64,000 nucleotides of DNA. Origin: Verticillium longisporum (lineage: Eukaryota > Ascomycota > Sordariomycetes > Glomerellales > Plectosphaerellaceae). Below are positions 25,392 through 37,200 of this stretch, piece by piece. Below the pieces are notes generated by a model. It made no database searches. It had not been told where the DNA came from and saw only the letters and a list, made by a program, of their open reading frames with translations. Every line of letters begins with the position of its first letter. The first letter of the stretch is position 1. Both the position numbers and the translations under genes were made by a program. Location: NCBI GenBank assembly GCA_019188255.1, contig JAETXT010000012.1:496001-560000 (forward strand). Direction: 5' to 3'.

Positions 25392-27084
25392 TTACAGCAC
25401 GACCATGGCACCGCCGACGGCGGCCGCGAGGACGACGTACAGTCCGACGGCGTAGTCGCCGACAGAGAAGGCCTGCTCCATGCGGCGGTTGGTGAGGCCG
25501 AAGCTCGCGTTGTCGTCGGCGTTGCTGCTGCCACCGTTGGGGCCACGAGCAGGCGCGGCGGTCGCAGTGGCGGCAACAGCGTTGACGGAGGAGGCAGCGG
25601 AGAGCTTGCTGTTGCAAGAAGAGGCAGCAGAGGGAGAAGAGATGCGCTCGGCGTTGCCGTCAAAGTTGCAGGCACTGGCGGCACTGTTCTGGGCCTTGAA
25701 GTACTGGTTCATGACGAAGCCGAGCTTCTGGGTAGCGTTGCACATGGAGTAGGCACCGTAAACGCCAATGGTGGCGTTGGTGGAGATGCCAGCGCAAACC
25801 TCGGGGTTGTTACCGCAGATGTTGCCGAAGATCGCACCATACTCCTTGACGGCGACGGAAGACTTGACGTTGCAGGACAGGCTGTTGAACATGCACTCGC
25901 AAAGCTCCTGGTCAGGAGTGGGAGGGAGACCGTTGGAGCTGACCTTCCAGTTCTCGGCCAGGTCGGGGCAGACGGCGGGGCTGTTGGTGGGCTCGTAGCT
26001 GGCGCTAGCGGTGGAGGAGGCAGTGGCGGCATTGACGCGCGAGGAGAGGACCTTGTAGTTCTTCATGACCTCAGCTTTGCTATCACCCTTGAACTTGACG
26101 AGGCCGTAGTCGTTGTCTTCCTGGTGGTACATGTAGACGATACCGCCGGAGAAGACCTCACTCATCTCCTCTGAGTACAGAGCAGTGGTATCCTGGAAGA
26201 GACGGCCCTCAGCACCGTCAGGGACGTTGCAGCCGTACTCGGCAAGGAAGACGGGATCAGAGTAGTTGCTGAAGAACTCGACCTGCTTGTCATAGCCTGA
26301 CTTCTGCATGGAGGACTCGCCACACCAGGAGTAGATGTTGTAGCCCCAGAAGTCGATGGCCTCCTCCTCAGGACCGCAGTTGAAGTAGTGAGCAGAGGGA
26401 CCACGGATTTCAGGGTCGTCGTTGGCGGCGTAACCGACACCCATCCAGCGGTAGTTCTTGGACTTGATGTAGGCTTTGGTGTCGCGGACGGCGGCCTTCA
26501 CGAAGGCGGAGGCGTCAGTGTTGCTGGCGTTGTTGGAGACCTCATTACCGGCGAAGAAGCCGATGGTGTTGTCGTACTTGGCGAGCTCGTCGATGACAGC
26601 GGTGTAGCGGTCCCAGACAGCGATATCCCAGTGGGGGTCGTCACGGTTGATGGACGTGTTGGGCTCACCAAGATCGGCGACGACGTAGATACCAGCATCC
26701 TGGAGCAGAGTCATGCACTTGGTGTGGTCCTTCTTGGGGTCGATGGCGTAGACACGGATGGTGTTGGTGCCGGCGGCAGACAGGATTGGGACATCGCGCT
26801 TGCACTTGGCGTCATCGGCAAGGGGGTCGATGTACTTTCCGTCCTCGTTCTCACCACCGAGACCCGAGGGGTCCTCCTGGTAGGCAATACCCTTGATGAA
26901 GAACTGGGTGCCGTTCTCGTAGAAGAACTTGGAGCCCTGCGGAAAGAGGAGAGATCAGAATCAGATTGTGCGAACCAACGGGGCAGCGAGAGGGGCGACG
27001 TACCTTGGTGACGATGGGGTCGAGGGCAGCAACCTTGCTGGCGAGGAGCAGAGCCGAAACGGCAGCGGTGGAAAACTTGCCCAT
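25392..27084 (-). CDS. GPI-anchored 1,3-beta-glucanosyltransferase, GH72 with X8 domain (GEL/GAS family), 541 aa
   Basis: The enzyme cuts and re-joins beta-1,3-glucan chains in the cell wall, elongating them at the outer face of the plasma membrane. There are two exons: 27084-27004 (27 codons) and 26936-25392, with an intron at 26937-27003. A signal peptide covers about residues 1-21. The GH72 core (about 22-330) has acid/base E159 in FFAGNEVSN and nucleophile E260 in FLAEYGCN, about 100 residues apart as in Gel1. A Cys-rich X8/CBM43 domain follows (about 350-451, starting VCPDLAENWKVSS), then a Ser/Ala-rich linker. The C-terminal hydrophobic tail (YAVGLYVVLAAAVGGAMVVL), preceded by small residues, fits GPI attachment. 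The X8 domain places it in the GEL2/GAS1-like subgroup. The gene is intact and probably well expressed (C-ending codons). A pyrimidine-rich leader lies upstream. Confidence 0.96.
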
Positions 27085-28478
27085 GGTGACTGATTGTGAA
27101 TTTCGGTTGGTCGAAGTGACAGGTAGACAAACGCAGGCCCAAGATGGGGTGGGAGGGTGCAGGTTATCAACGTGGAAGGCTGTCGAGGGAGACTAGTTTC
27201 TCGTTGTTGGAATGCTGTTGGGCTGAGACCTTGGATGCTTGGCTTGCGGAGTCGAAATGTTCGTCGAAGGCGTTTGGGGCTTGAGGCGCAAAAATCCTGG
27301 AGAGGGTTGGTTGATTGGGAGGGACAGACTGGGGTTCAAATAAACAAGTAAAGAGGTTTGCAAATGAGAGTGTGAAGTCACAGTAAAGTGATGATAAAAA
27401 AGCGGACGAGCAAAGGACAGGCTCGAAGACTCTCTCTCCAGAAAACGAAGGACGGCGAGATGTCGAAGTGTTGACGTTGATGGGAGAAGGAAGGGAGGGA
27501 GAGGAAGGTCGCGGTACGTCCGGAGGGGGCAATTGTGGTTTTGTCGGACGGCTTGGCTCCTTAGCTGCCGCCTCCTGGTTCCTGGCTGCTCCTAGCTCCT
27601 CTCCTTCTCTCCTGGTTTGAGTGTCCTGGATCTCCTGCCTCGTATCCACCGGATGGTAGGCGTCCCGCACGCCGAATGCGAACCCTCCTAGCACTCGACC
27701 AGGCGCACCTGCCACTGTAGCTTCTACTGGCACTGGGCCATTGGACCCAGCGATTGCCAACCGCTACACTGCCTTTCAAGCAGGAACCTGTGGGCTACGA
27801 GGGGGCCCATTGGACAAAGGTTTGGCCAGGCGCCTGGTAGGCAAGGGGGCGCAGTCGTGAAGGATGGCAGAGGTACCCAAAATTCGCGTGTGTTGCCTGC
27901 CAGTCTTGGTGCTACACCAGCCGAGCTGCAGGTACCGGTTCATCTGCCAGGGGTCCCATCTTCATCTCGTTTCACCCATGTGAGCGGAAGGGCCACAGTG
28001 CGAGGACACGCGCCGCCGGGGGTCGATGGTAGGTGCTCAGGGGAAAATCTGTTAGCTCATCAAGAAGCCCTAACAGGCCAGTACTGGAGCCCACCCTCGC
28101 CTCTGTTAGTGACAGTCGCACGCCTTGGCATCATCCCTGCCACAGCCTCCCCATTCAGGTCAGGCGGCAGGCACTGATCGTCATCTCGCACAGTGAGCGA
28201 TGCGAGGGCCTAGCGTCTTGTCTCCTGATTCTGGACCGAAAGGAAAGAAAGGGGCAATCTCCACCCCCTGCGACTGCACCTTCATGCCTCCATCTCCGCT
28301 GTCAGCCTAACACTTGCTCTCTCGTGCTGGTCGTGACGACCTGCTCACCGGCAAGAGCAAGGGCCCGTAGAGTTGCGAGACGGGTAGGTAAGACATGATG
28401 GGCGAGCAGATGGATGAGCACGCCGTTCGGTGTTCGCATGCTTCGCATTCTTCGCATTGTCAGCCTTGCCACCTACCT

Positions 28479-28505
28479 TACCTTAGGTACCTACTACCTA
28501 AGGTA
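28479..28505. repeat. 11-bp perfect inverted repeat TACCTTAGGTA / TACCTAAGGTA
   Basis: The arms at 28479-28489 and 28495-28505 are separated by 5 bp, within a longer run of ACCTTAGG/ACCTACC-like words (28471-28535). It may be a protein-binding palindrome or a decayed repeat. Confidence 0.6.
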
Positions 28506-28781
28506 CCACCTACCTTACGGCACCTCAAGGTAGGCAGTCCATTCATCACGCCAACTCCAGATTCCAACCACGCATCGTCTATCGCCCCGCCAGTCCAGGT
28601 GCTCACTGGCCTACCTAGGCAGCAGGCGATGCGATAACCTTTGCGGCACAACAGAAGATCACTTTCATTTAAGACTCCTGGCATCCTGATACGGGGTGGT
28701 CGGGACCAAGACATCCCGTCGTGTCGAGACACCAAACACAACCAGACGTCAGCGCTTCATCCCTAACCTCCAAGGATTCCT

Positions 28782-28817
28782 AAGGGCTCCAAGGGCTCCA
28801 AGGGCTCCAAGGGCCTC
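28782..28817. repeat. Four-copy 9-bp tandem repeat (AAGGGCTCC)
   Basis: Three exact units AAGGGCTCC are followed by one with two changes (AAGGGCCTC). Its position in a gene-free stretch gives no indication of function. Confidence 0.8.
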
Positions 28818-29793
28818 ACACCGTCTCGTCAATCTTGGTTCTTTCCAAGCAGCTTATTAACACTTCAGCTCAACTCTTGGGATCCATCACTGGGCATCCG
28901 CTCCACAGCCCAGATCAACATGGGATGCTCCACCGAGCTGACGACGCTTCTCACGGACGACGACGACGACTTGTCAAGACAGTTCAGACCTAACAGTCTC
29001 CCCTTCATCGTCGCACTGGACCATACCGTGAGCCCCTTTCAAGGAGTCCATGATTCGACCGAGTCGCATTTTCACACACTGTTCATGATTGTGGTATGGT
29101 GGCGACCGAATTGTTTGCTACTGGCGAAGGACTGGAACGAGCCACTGAGCGAGCAAGCACCGGAGCGCACCCCAGCCGTCTCAAGGCTCGTTCGAGGCGA
29201 TCTATTGGACGGTAATAGTCCGACGCCCGACTGGAACCGCCGCCATTGACTCTCCTGATCATCTTCATTCCGCCTGGCCCCCTCCCTCCTCGCATGTCTC
29301 TCCTCGCCTGGTCACTCACTCGCCTTGGTCGCCTTGGTCGCTTCGTCGCGAGATGCTGGCCCATTTTTCCTGCTGCACTGCCCCTTCTGGGCCCGCACGT
29401 TTCACCCGCCCTGTCGTCGCAGACATCCATCAGATCAGAGATCAGATTCAGGTGCGCACCACTCTCCCGTGCGTGCTCCGTCGCCCTTGAGCTCGCAGCA
29501 AGTCAGACGTCTGTATGTAGTCTGGTGATCTTGCGCGCCTTTTGCATGATCGACACGTCCGACATGGCGAGCGACACGCCGGGCCGGCTCCCTACGTCAT
29601 TTTCCCCGTCCATCGCATTCAAGCGTCGAAATAGTTTGAAACGGGCAAATGCGACGTCTGATTGTTTGTTGCCATGTCCAGCCCGGTGCCTCTGATATGG
29701 CCATGCTAATTTTGTCGCTTGTTTCATCGGAATCGTTTGTCGGCCTGTTTTGTGCAGTGTTTTTTGCTTGAGCGGATTTCATGTCGAACATCT

Positions 29794-30075
29794 TCATCTC
29801 CCTCCCAGCTTGAACCAGGCGCGTCCCACAACCTCGCAAACCCCATCCCAAAACTCTGATGTCTCCCGCCAGGCCGACATCAACGGCCCTCGGTGTCGTT
29901 GTCCGTATTCACGCACCTCACGGGACTCAGAGTATCGTCTTTGATGGGAACGGACCGAATGAATTTCTGGTGGGTACTCAGAGTCGTAATACGACTGCCG
30001 TCTGGCGTCGTCCCCGTAGGTGTCATCTTGTCGTGTCGAGTTCATTTCGCTAGACGTTGCGAATGAGGCTAACAA
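29794..30075 (-). CDS. Small charged hypothetical protein (93 aa, or 83 aa from an internal ATG)
   Basis: I do not recognise this protein. It is rich in Arg, Tyr, Ser and Asp (DDARRQSYYDSEY, QRRYSESREVREYG) and ends in an aromatic/hydrophobic segment (SEFWDGVCEVVGRAWFKLGG). That mix is more protein-like than the random frames around it. The internal Met at 30045 (MNSTRQDD) may be the true start. There is no signal peptide or membrane helix. It has no operon-like neighbours and lies alone in a gene-poor region. It could still be a chance frame. Confidence 0.35.
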   Translation of the reverse strand: MLASFATSSEMNSTRQDDTYGDDARRQSYYDSEYPPEIHSVRSHQRRYSESREVREYGQRHRGPLMSAWRETSEFWDGVCEVVGRAWFKLGGR

Positions 30076-31598
30076 TCTTGCTGCGTCTGCGCTTGCATGT
30101 GCCTTCCTGCTTCGTCATTTGTCTCGAGAGGCATCTTCCTTATATGTTTCTTTTTTTTCTTTTGGGCAGAAGGGCGCCCATCTGCCTCGCCGCCGATTGG
30201 GCTACTTCGCGTCACCGGGCGCGGGCTGTACATCATCACCAGACGGCTGCGCCTGGGCCTTCAACCAGGCACCAGCCTCCGAGGCCAACCCGGACTAGCA
30301 ACCCTTCTGATCCTCGGTCGGCCGACCTGTACGCGGATCCTGTAGTCACTCCGTCCCTCCCTCTCAAATGTGCCTAGTCCTTGGCAGCCCGGCATACCGA
30401 TGGTGTATCGAGACGAAGTGGTGGGGGCGCATTACGATGGTTCCCTGCTGTCATGTGGCACAGACGCTTGATTTCACTTGAAGTCCTGCTTTTTCAATCG
30501 GCATGGTGTGTTCGAGTCGGCCTTCAGTGGCTGGCATGCAGTGCATGCAGCTCCTTGATCTGCAGTAAGCTTGCATCCGCGCTCTGATGGTGATCGGCCA
30601 AAGGGATTCGGCTGTAGTCGCTCAGGAAACAAGTGCCTATCCTCATGGGTCTTGTTCCCATCCAACCTCGATTCTCAGCATGAACATAGTCTTCGCGGCG
30701 CCCTCCTGTATCTGCACACGAAGCAACGGTATTTCTACTCAACGACTGATTCATGCTACTCTAAGGTAGTGACAGCCCAAAACTAACATCTCGTTCAATT
30801 TTCTTACGGCATTAACCTTGTTGGCCCACCTACGATAAGTTCAGTCGCGCCGAAGATCTCAGAATGAAAGAGCCAGTATCGAACGAGGTAAGAGCCATAG
30901 ATCAGGGGCTTGGTGGCGAATAGAGAAGCTACAGATGTTCACCATACAAGTTTTGGAGAACACGACAGAGGACTCCAGTACAGGCATTTGAGCGTGGTCA
31001 GGGGATTGAGCAACTCCGCCAACAGCGGCAATCCTTCTCCGTAAGCTGTAGGCCTTTATGGCTTCGGGAAAACTAGCCACGGGGGCCTTCTAGACACATA
31101 GATGGTGATGACTGGGTAGAATCCAAGCCCCGAGATACACCTGGTGGGATAAGAATGAGCTTCGATGTTGTATAGCTTGTTGGATTTCTGTAGAATTCAT
31201 GACAAAATTAAAGAGATGCCTGAGCTGTGGTACTCTAACATTCAAGCTTTCCCATTAGTATTAGAGCCCAATTGACTTTTGTAACAAGGGCCTTCATCCA
31301 GTATATCTTCCATGGATCCCCAATCATAAGAACTCTGGTCCGGGAACAGGGTCATCTGGTAGGTCGACTAAAACTCTTCAACAAACTATAGCGTTGGAAG
31401 AGAGGGAATATGACCAGCTGTCCGTGTATATTATTATGGAATTCGATCCTCATTTGCCTTGATCGAACCTCGCCCAGGTAATCAGACAACACGAGAGACC
31501 TAGACAACGCACACATTGTCTATTTATCTACAACTTACCGATGACTATTTAAATTGCAAGGCTAGCTAGAACGTCATCTAACTCGGTCAGCTCTTCTC
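30076..31598. other. Intergenic region, no supported gene
   Basis: Short overlapping frames only. No motif, repeat or RNA gene recognised. Confidence 0.4.
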
Positions 31599-32674
31599 AT
31601 GGGGGATCACATTCAGGGATGGGAAAATCTCTCTTCCATCGCCGTGATTGTCGAGGGCCTCATCCTGCTTATCGCGTTTTTCATCTGGAAAACCAGGTTC
31701 GCTCGCTACCCGTCCCTCCCGCCGAGCGCGATGCGGAGACTCTCTATCATTTCTTGTATGCCCTGGCTCTGGTCGTTGGGGTTTGTTTTGCGATCCTCAC
31801 GGCCTTGCTCTACAGCTTCCTTGAGGTTGCAGGACATTCGAGTCCCGCCCAGGCCGCCCGTAACAAGCAAGTGATGGAGTCATTCGGGGTCTCAACAACT
31901 CAACACATAGACGGCGCCCAGACAGCCACGCAGCCCTTGTTATTTCTTGCATTGCCTGAGTCTGCGTCAGTATTTTCATGCGCTGGACTAAGCGCTCGAT
32001 GTTCTTCGTCTGCATCGGTGTCAAGCTCATCAGCGGAACCTGCGTCTCCAAATGGGTTGCACTCATTACTGCTCAGGTCACTGGTGACATCGATCGCGGC
32101 ATGTTCTCTACCTCATAGCCAGTCTTTGTCCATGACATCGTGCAGCAGCCGGATATCACTGTGGCGATGAGGTGTATTCCTCATCTTGACTAATATTGGA
32201 TCAGTCACCTGAACGAGTTGCGCCACGATCTCAACAATCTTTGGTGCGCTTGATATTCGTGTCGACTGACAATGCAAAAGTATTGCCAATGTGGGCTTCT
32301 ACAAGCATCCGTCCTACAAGCTCACGGAGCATCACATCGCCGAGGTTCAGGGTGATATTTTTACCATCGTTTACTCGTTAGTGGCTGCCGTGGAGTACTC
32401 CGTGGGCGAGCCAATCCACGAGGGCATCAAACAGCACATAGTGATTAGTGAGACTAACAGGGCTCTTATCATGTCAGGTATGGCAGTCATGCGGTTCATG
32501 ATATGGTTCATTGAAGACATGGATTTAGAGGCTGACGATGCTGGCAAAATCGTTCAGCTTCAGTTAAAGCCTGAGTACAAGGCTATTCAGAGTACTCTGC
32601 TGCCTGTTTGGCGTTCAAACACCGCTGCTTCACCTAGAACGACACCAACGACAGAAATCGAACCTGATAAATAA
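31599..32674 (+). pseudogene. Degraded or intron-rich gene for an unrecognised membrane-associated protein
   Basis: I do not recognise the family. Three frames form one coherent protein when joined. It begins MGDHIQGWENLSSIAVIVEG with a membrane segment. A second membrane segment follows in another frame (FLYALALVVGVCFAILTALL, near 31.74-31.81 kb). Then comes CVSIFMRWTKRSMFFVCIGV (near 31.97-32.03 kb), then PVFVHDIVQQPDITVAM. The C-terminal part after NVGFYKHPSYKLTEHH ends in TAA at 32674. Some joins could be very short introns of 33, 37 and 42 bp with branch-like motifs (TTGACTAAT, CGACTGAC). The early join near 31715 needs a 1-nt indel. Such introns would be unusually short, so decay is more likely than function, but neither is proven. 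Confidence 0.5.
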
Positions 32675-33688
32675 GAGACTAAAGCAGATACGCGGCTAAT
32701 TGGCAGTTATAGCATAGACCACAATGAGAACAACGGTTGATTTGAGCAAGCTCTTTGCGTAGACCATAGTGTGAAAGCCAATTCCATTCTCAGTGGCGCA
32801 GATACAAGGCCGTCCATGCCATGCCCTTCATCCCACACTGAATATGTATTTGGTCACCAACGACGAATAGAACAAGCTTCTGAATCTGATCTCAGTCCTT
32901 GGTGCACGCAATTGCTCGCTAACGTTTCTGGACTTATCTTCTCCACATCATGGCATCTTGCGCTCTGCAATCATGAACAGAAAGACAAGCCCTCTGTTTC
33001 ATTACTAGGATTCGATCCATGGCTGCGCACTTCATCTTCATCCTCATCACAGGACCGTATTCCTCTGTTGACACTACGCCCCCATGAGCGACGGAAAGTG
33101 GCACAACAATAGCACGAAACTGTCATGAGTTGACAACGCTCTTTATACAAATCGACCCATAAGGCCGCTCTAGCCTGTCAAAACATGACAAGATTTACCT
33201 TCACGACCTCAGAATCATAGACATGAGATGTCGTTGATCTATCAAGGCTCGATATGGAGACTGAGGTCATTATCGCACTGGCAAGGTTATTCAATCAAGA
33301 CATGGTCCACATGAACAAATCAATTGAGAGCAACGGTGATCAACTTTGCCAAGTCTGTCTTTCCTGTTTGCTCATGAGTAGGAAGGGAGGCAGGCATTAT
33401 TGTTGTTTGATGCTCCGCAGAGCGTCGGCAAGATGGAGTTGTCTCCATGTTGGTCTCTGAATACACAGCAGAATAAATAGCTAGACAGCGAGGTCTTTGC
33501 CAGCCGCAGTGCAAGCCGTATCCGCCTATTCTGAATCCTCGGTTACAAACCACAGCCCATCTGACAATAAGTTCAAGCAACAACACTCACGCCAGCCACT
33601 CCGTAATGCCGCTAGTCTTAGCCATGTGCCTATGCAAGTGTGGATTTCAGGCGTATCGGCGTTTCTTGGAAGCTGCCATCAAAACGAG
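32675..33688. other. Intergenic region, no supported gene
   Basis: No coding or RNA feature recognised. Confidence 0.4.
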
Positions 33689-34255
33689 TCAGATTATTTG
33701 CGGGCCATGCAGCGTAGATTCAGACGACTTACGAGTTTCTGGCGTATTGACCATTAATTCCATGGACATACCAGCTCCTGCGATGCTGATACACATCGGA
33801 GAAGGGGCTTCAACCACTTCAGGCTGGGGCTCAAGGTTCGCTACGGTCATGATCCGCGACATGGTGCTCGTGATACGCTTCGCACGCGACTTCCGAGAAG
33901 GAGTGCCAAGGTGGTATCCTGACTTGGCCGGCGTTGACGGTGAGGGGCGCGGAAGCCTTTCAACCTTGGCAGCGTACGCAGCCTGGAAAGTGCGGAATAG
34001 TTCGCTCTCGACGTAACTGCAATTGTCGCTTCCTTTGAGGTGCTCTTGGAATGGGTCATCGCTGGCCTCCTAGGCCCAACTGACGATTTCGCAAGATTGG
34101 CACTTCACAGTATCTGGATTCGTCGTTGTTGCAGAAAGATAGAAGCCAGCCTTAGCCATGTCTTCAGCGGAAGGCACGGCGAAAACCCATATACAGGCTC
34201 GGTGGCGTTCGTTTTCCTCGAAGAAAGTCTCGAGACGATCATTTAAGTCGTCCAT
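33689..34255 (-). pseudogene. BIR-domain (inhibitor-of-apoptosis repeat) protein fragment with in-frame stop
   Basis: The frame starts MDDLNDRLETFFEENERHRA and continues AEDMAKAGFYLSATTTNP. The zinc signature is complete if the stop is read through: C52-x2-C55-x16-H72-x6-C79. TAG at 34070-34072 (codon 62) interrupts the domain. Replacing it with Gln or Trp would fit, and both CAG-to-TAG and TGG-to-TAG are RIP-type changes. Downstream residues (EASDDPFQEHLKGSDNC, then a basic Ser/Pro tail) stay in frame to TGA at 33689-33691. A possible donor GTAAGT lies about 50 bp before that stop. Fungal Bir1/survivin homologues act at kinetochores and in cell death, and are usually much longer with two BIRs. 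This is a single-BIR, shortened copy, so it is probably a broken duplicate rather than the essential gene. Confidence 0.7.
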
Positions 34256-37200
34256 GATGAATCGCTCAGGTTATCTCCGTAGGTGGATCGGGTCTTCTTA
34301 GGCCGAATTGTTGATTGAATGTTGGATGGTGAGAGGAGGACGATTTGGAACAACAAAGTTAGTCTTGGACCTTGACCAGGACGAGGTGGTAAAATTCAGG
34401 TCGTTTCGAATCTTGCCAGTAGTCTGAAGATAATTAGACAATTGCTGCAGTTCCTATCAGTGGTTATACCATCTCTTGCTAGAGACGCGGGATATTGTAC
34501 TTGCAACCAAGTGCTGTGGATAGTGGTGATCCCTGAGGTGATGTTGTTCCTAAGAAATGGCAGTAGCAAGGGCGGCAAGAACCCCATCCTGCCTTCCGAA
34601 GCGTCAGAAACGGAAGGTGCCTGCATGAAAAGTGCTAGTTGTATCTCGAAAAAAAAAACGTCTTAGAGTGGATGTTGGCAGAGTAGTGGACTAATGCTTT
34701 GTTGCTTTCCCAGAGAGACATTCTCGTCATTCTGCTTTTCCTACTCAACGCTTATCCCCAGATCACATGCCGTTGTGGCCAAGCAAATATTGGTAGAGTC
34801 AACAACTTCACTCGTGCCTCAAGCAGATGAGTAGTAAGAAGCGTAGCTAAAATCGAGAGTCTGTCCTGGGCTGGCTTGCCGGCCCAGCGAAGAATCCGAT
34901 GAAACCTGCGCGTCAGGTAAATAACGAGACACGGAGGTAACAAGGTCCTCAAAACCGTCACCGGAGCCTCCGAATCTCTGATCTGACCAAGATGATCGAG
35001 TGGCGGGTTGGTTGGTGCTCAATGGTACGTTTCAAGGTAGTCTTGGTTGGAGGGCTCTCCATGTCGTTCGGTCTTCTTCATTCGCCGCTCGTCCCTATAG
35101 CACGGAATACATCGGTTCGAAGTGGTATCCTCACCGGCGCCAACGAAACTGCCGTAAGAGTGATCGACATATTTGTCGGTATCGGGCGAGAATATCTCCA
35201 TAGCGTGCATCGAGCTTCAAGCTGGATCAGCACTCTCATGACAATAATCTTGCCGATGTTTTCAGAGGCTCTTCGAAGGCATCACATGTGCTGCCTCGGG
35301 CCCTGACAGAAGATCCCCTGAAGATCGCTCATGCTGGGCGCCCGAAACGCAGAGCAACGTCAAGACGCGCGTGTTGGAAATGAAACTCGACGTCGCATGG
35401 AGATTAGATGTACTTCCTGAGTCAATCCTTTCAGCGCCACTGCAACGGCTAATGCTCCTCTAGAAAATAACCCCCAAAACAAGGCATCCCAAAGTAGCAT
35501 GTGAAAAAGGGCGAGAAAAACGCCCTCCACCGGCCTGCCTTCCTCATTCAGTTGGGTGACCCGCCGTCGGACGGAACCCGCCTTACCCCCCTTATCCCAC
35601 AAGCTCACGAGCACGCTTCCCCAGGATGTTGAACCTGACGACAGAGGGAAAAGGGAAATATGGCCCGCCAATAATCCACTTGTGTACCTTGAACACGTAC
35701 CTGCGTGCAGAAAAGATGCGCACAGCACCCAATGCGCGCTGATGCAATGTCAGCCCGTGGAGCCTCCTTTCGCTTTGGCGATCCGGTGTGGTCGTTGACA
35801 ACGAGGGTGGTGTCCGGTGTGGCTCCCCCCTCCCACTCGTTACGCTTTTTGCGGCTGCTCACCTCCACCAAAACAAGCTTATGGGACGCCCAACCAGATT
35901 CGCGGTCGGAGATGAAGGCTGCGGAGGGGGCGCCGGCGCAGCTGGCGGAGCTGCGCGGTTCTGGGTTCTGGACTGGTCTCCATGGAGTCACGGTGCACTG
36001 GGCGGGTTCACATGGCTACAGGTAGAAACTGGGCGACAGGGTCATGGCGAACGGGGAATGCAAAAAAATAGGAGGCAATTGGGACCATGCCCTTTTCGTG
36101 GAGTTGCATTGATGCACCAGCGGATATCGAATCAGATTGTGCAGATTTCTGAGGAGCAATGAAATGAAGAGTGGATATTGGTCTTGAAATACGCTCCCGG
36201 CGTAGTAGGATTCAGGTACATCCTCATCTTGACCAACAACAAAGGGATTGGTATTGATCGCGGCAGGCTCTCTTGGTCGATCGATTTCGCGGCGCTACAT
36301 GCCATTCTTCACAAGCCAGATTCTTCACTGACACTTGATAGCCGACACAAGGGCCCCATGGCTTGATCATGGCCTCGGCTTTGCTCAGACGCCAGCTCCC
36401 AGCGCCAGGCAATGAGCGCGTCAGATGTCTCATTCCACCGTGTCTGCCGTTCAGCCTGTGAATGAGGTGCTTGGTGCGGGGGAGATTGAGCCAGGGCGCC
36501 CACCCCCAGACTTTGCCATGCCCAGCGGATCGAGAGGAACAGGACCTAGGAAAGGAGGGGGAGAGGGTGGGCGTCGCCGTTGGCGCCCTGAGTTGCTCGA
36601 CCCAGCAAGGGGACACCCTTGGTCGTGGGCACTTCCCCCCTTCTTTTCTGCCCGATCTGATGTCCTGCTTCTGGGAGGCGGCCAGGGGTGCCGCCCATGA
36701 CGGGCGAGTGACCAACGGAAATGGCTGCTGAGCCACCCCTGTCATCGGAGTGGTAAGTTGTGTGGTTGTGGCGATCGTCAGGTTGCGTCCAGTACGAGGA
36801 CACCATCTCGGCTGTGCGTCGCGGTCGGTCCAGCGTTCCTGCGTCCCTCCGAATAATTTTTGTCATGTGCTTCTGATGCTAGGACACAAGGTAAGGCAAG
36901 GCAGTGGACAATGCAACAGGCCAGGGAAAGGGGGCACAGCCATGAATTTCCCCGAATGCAGTGCTCGAGGAGTAACAAGCAAGAGCTTATTGAGTCACGC
37001 AAAGGTACGAGTATTGAACCGTATCTCCAGACCCCGAGGCTACCAAGGATGAAATGAATCGACTTGTTGATTAATTGACATTATGGAGCTTTCTTTCCTG
37101 GTTTCCCAAGGTCCCTTGGGAGAAGAGCAAAGACCAGTACTGTACCCGCTGTCATTTGCCAGGCCTCTCCTTACCTCGCCTTGCCAAGAACCAGCTCGGC

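Larger units (their letters stand above)
27085..29793. other. Promoter and intergenic DNA upstream of the glucanosyltransferase gene
   Basis: The first several hundred bases are the leader and promoter of the minus-strand GEL gene. Further on I see no gene. A palindrome at 28479-28505 and a 9-bp tandem repeat at 28782-28817 are listed separately. Confidence 0.5.

Noticed and set aside
25326..27011. Two long plus-strand frames (282 and 207 codons) opposite the glucanosyltransferase
   Set aside because: Low-complexity Gly/Val/Asp-rich antisense shadows. GH72 catalytic motifs lie on the minus strand.
34752..35801. Minus-strand frames near 34.75-35.21 and 35.6-35.8 kb as a multi-exon gene
   Set aside because: Pieces look weakly protein-like, but no set of GT-AG junctions joins them into one frame and no family is recognisable.
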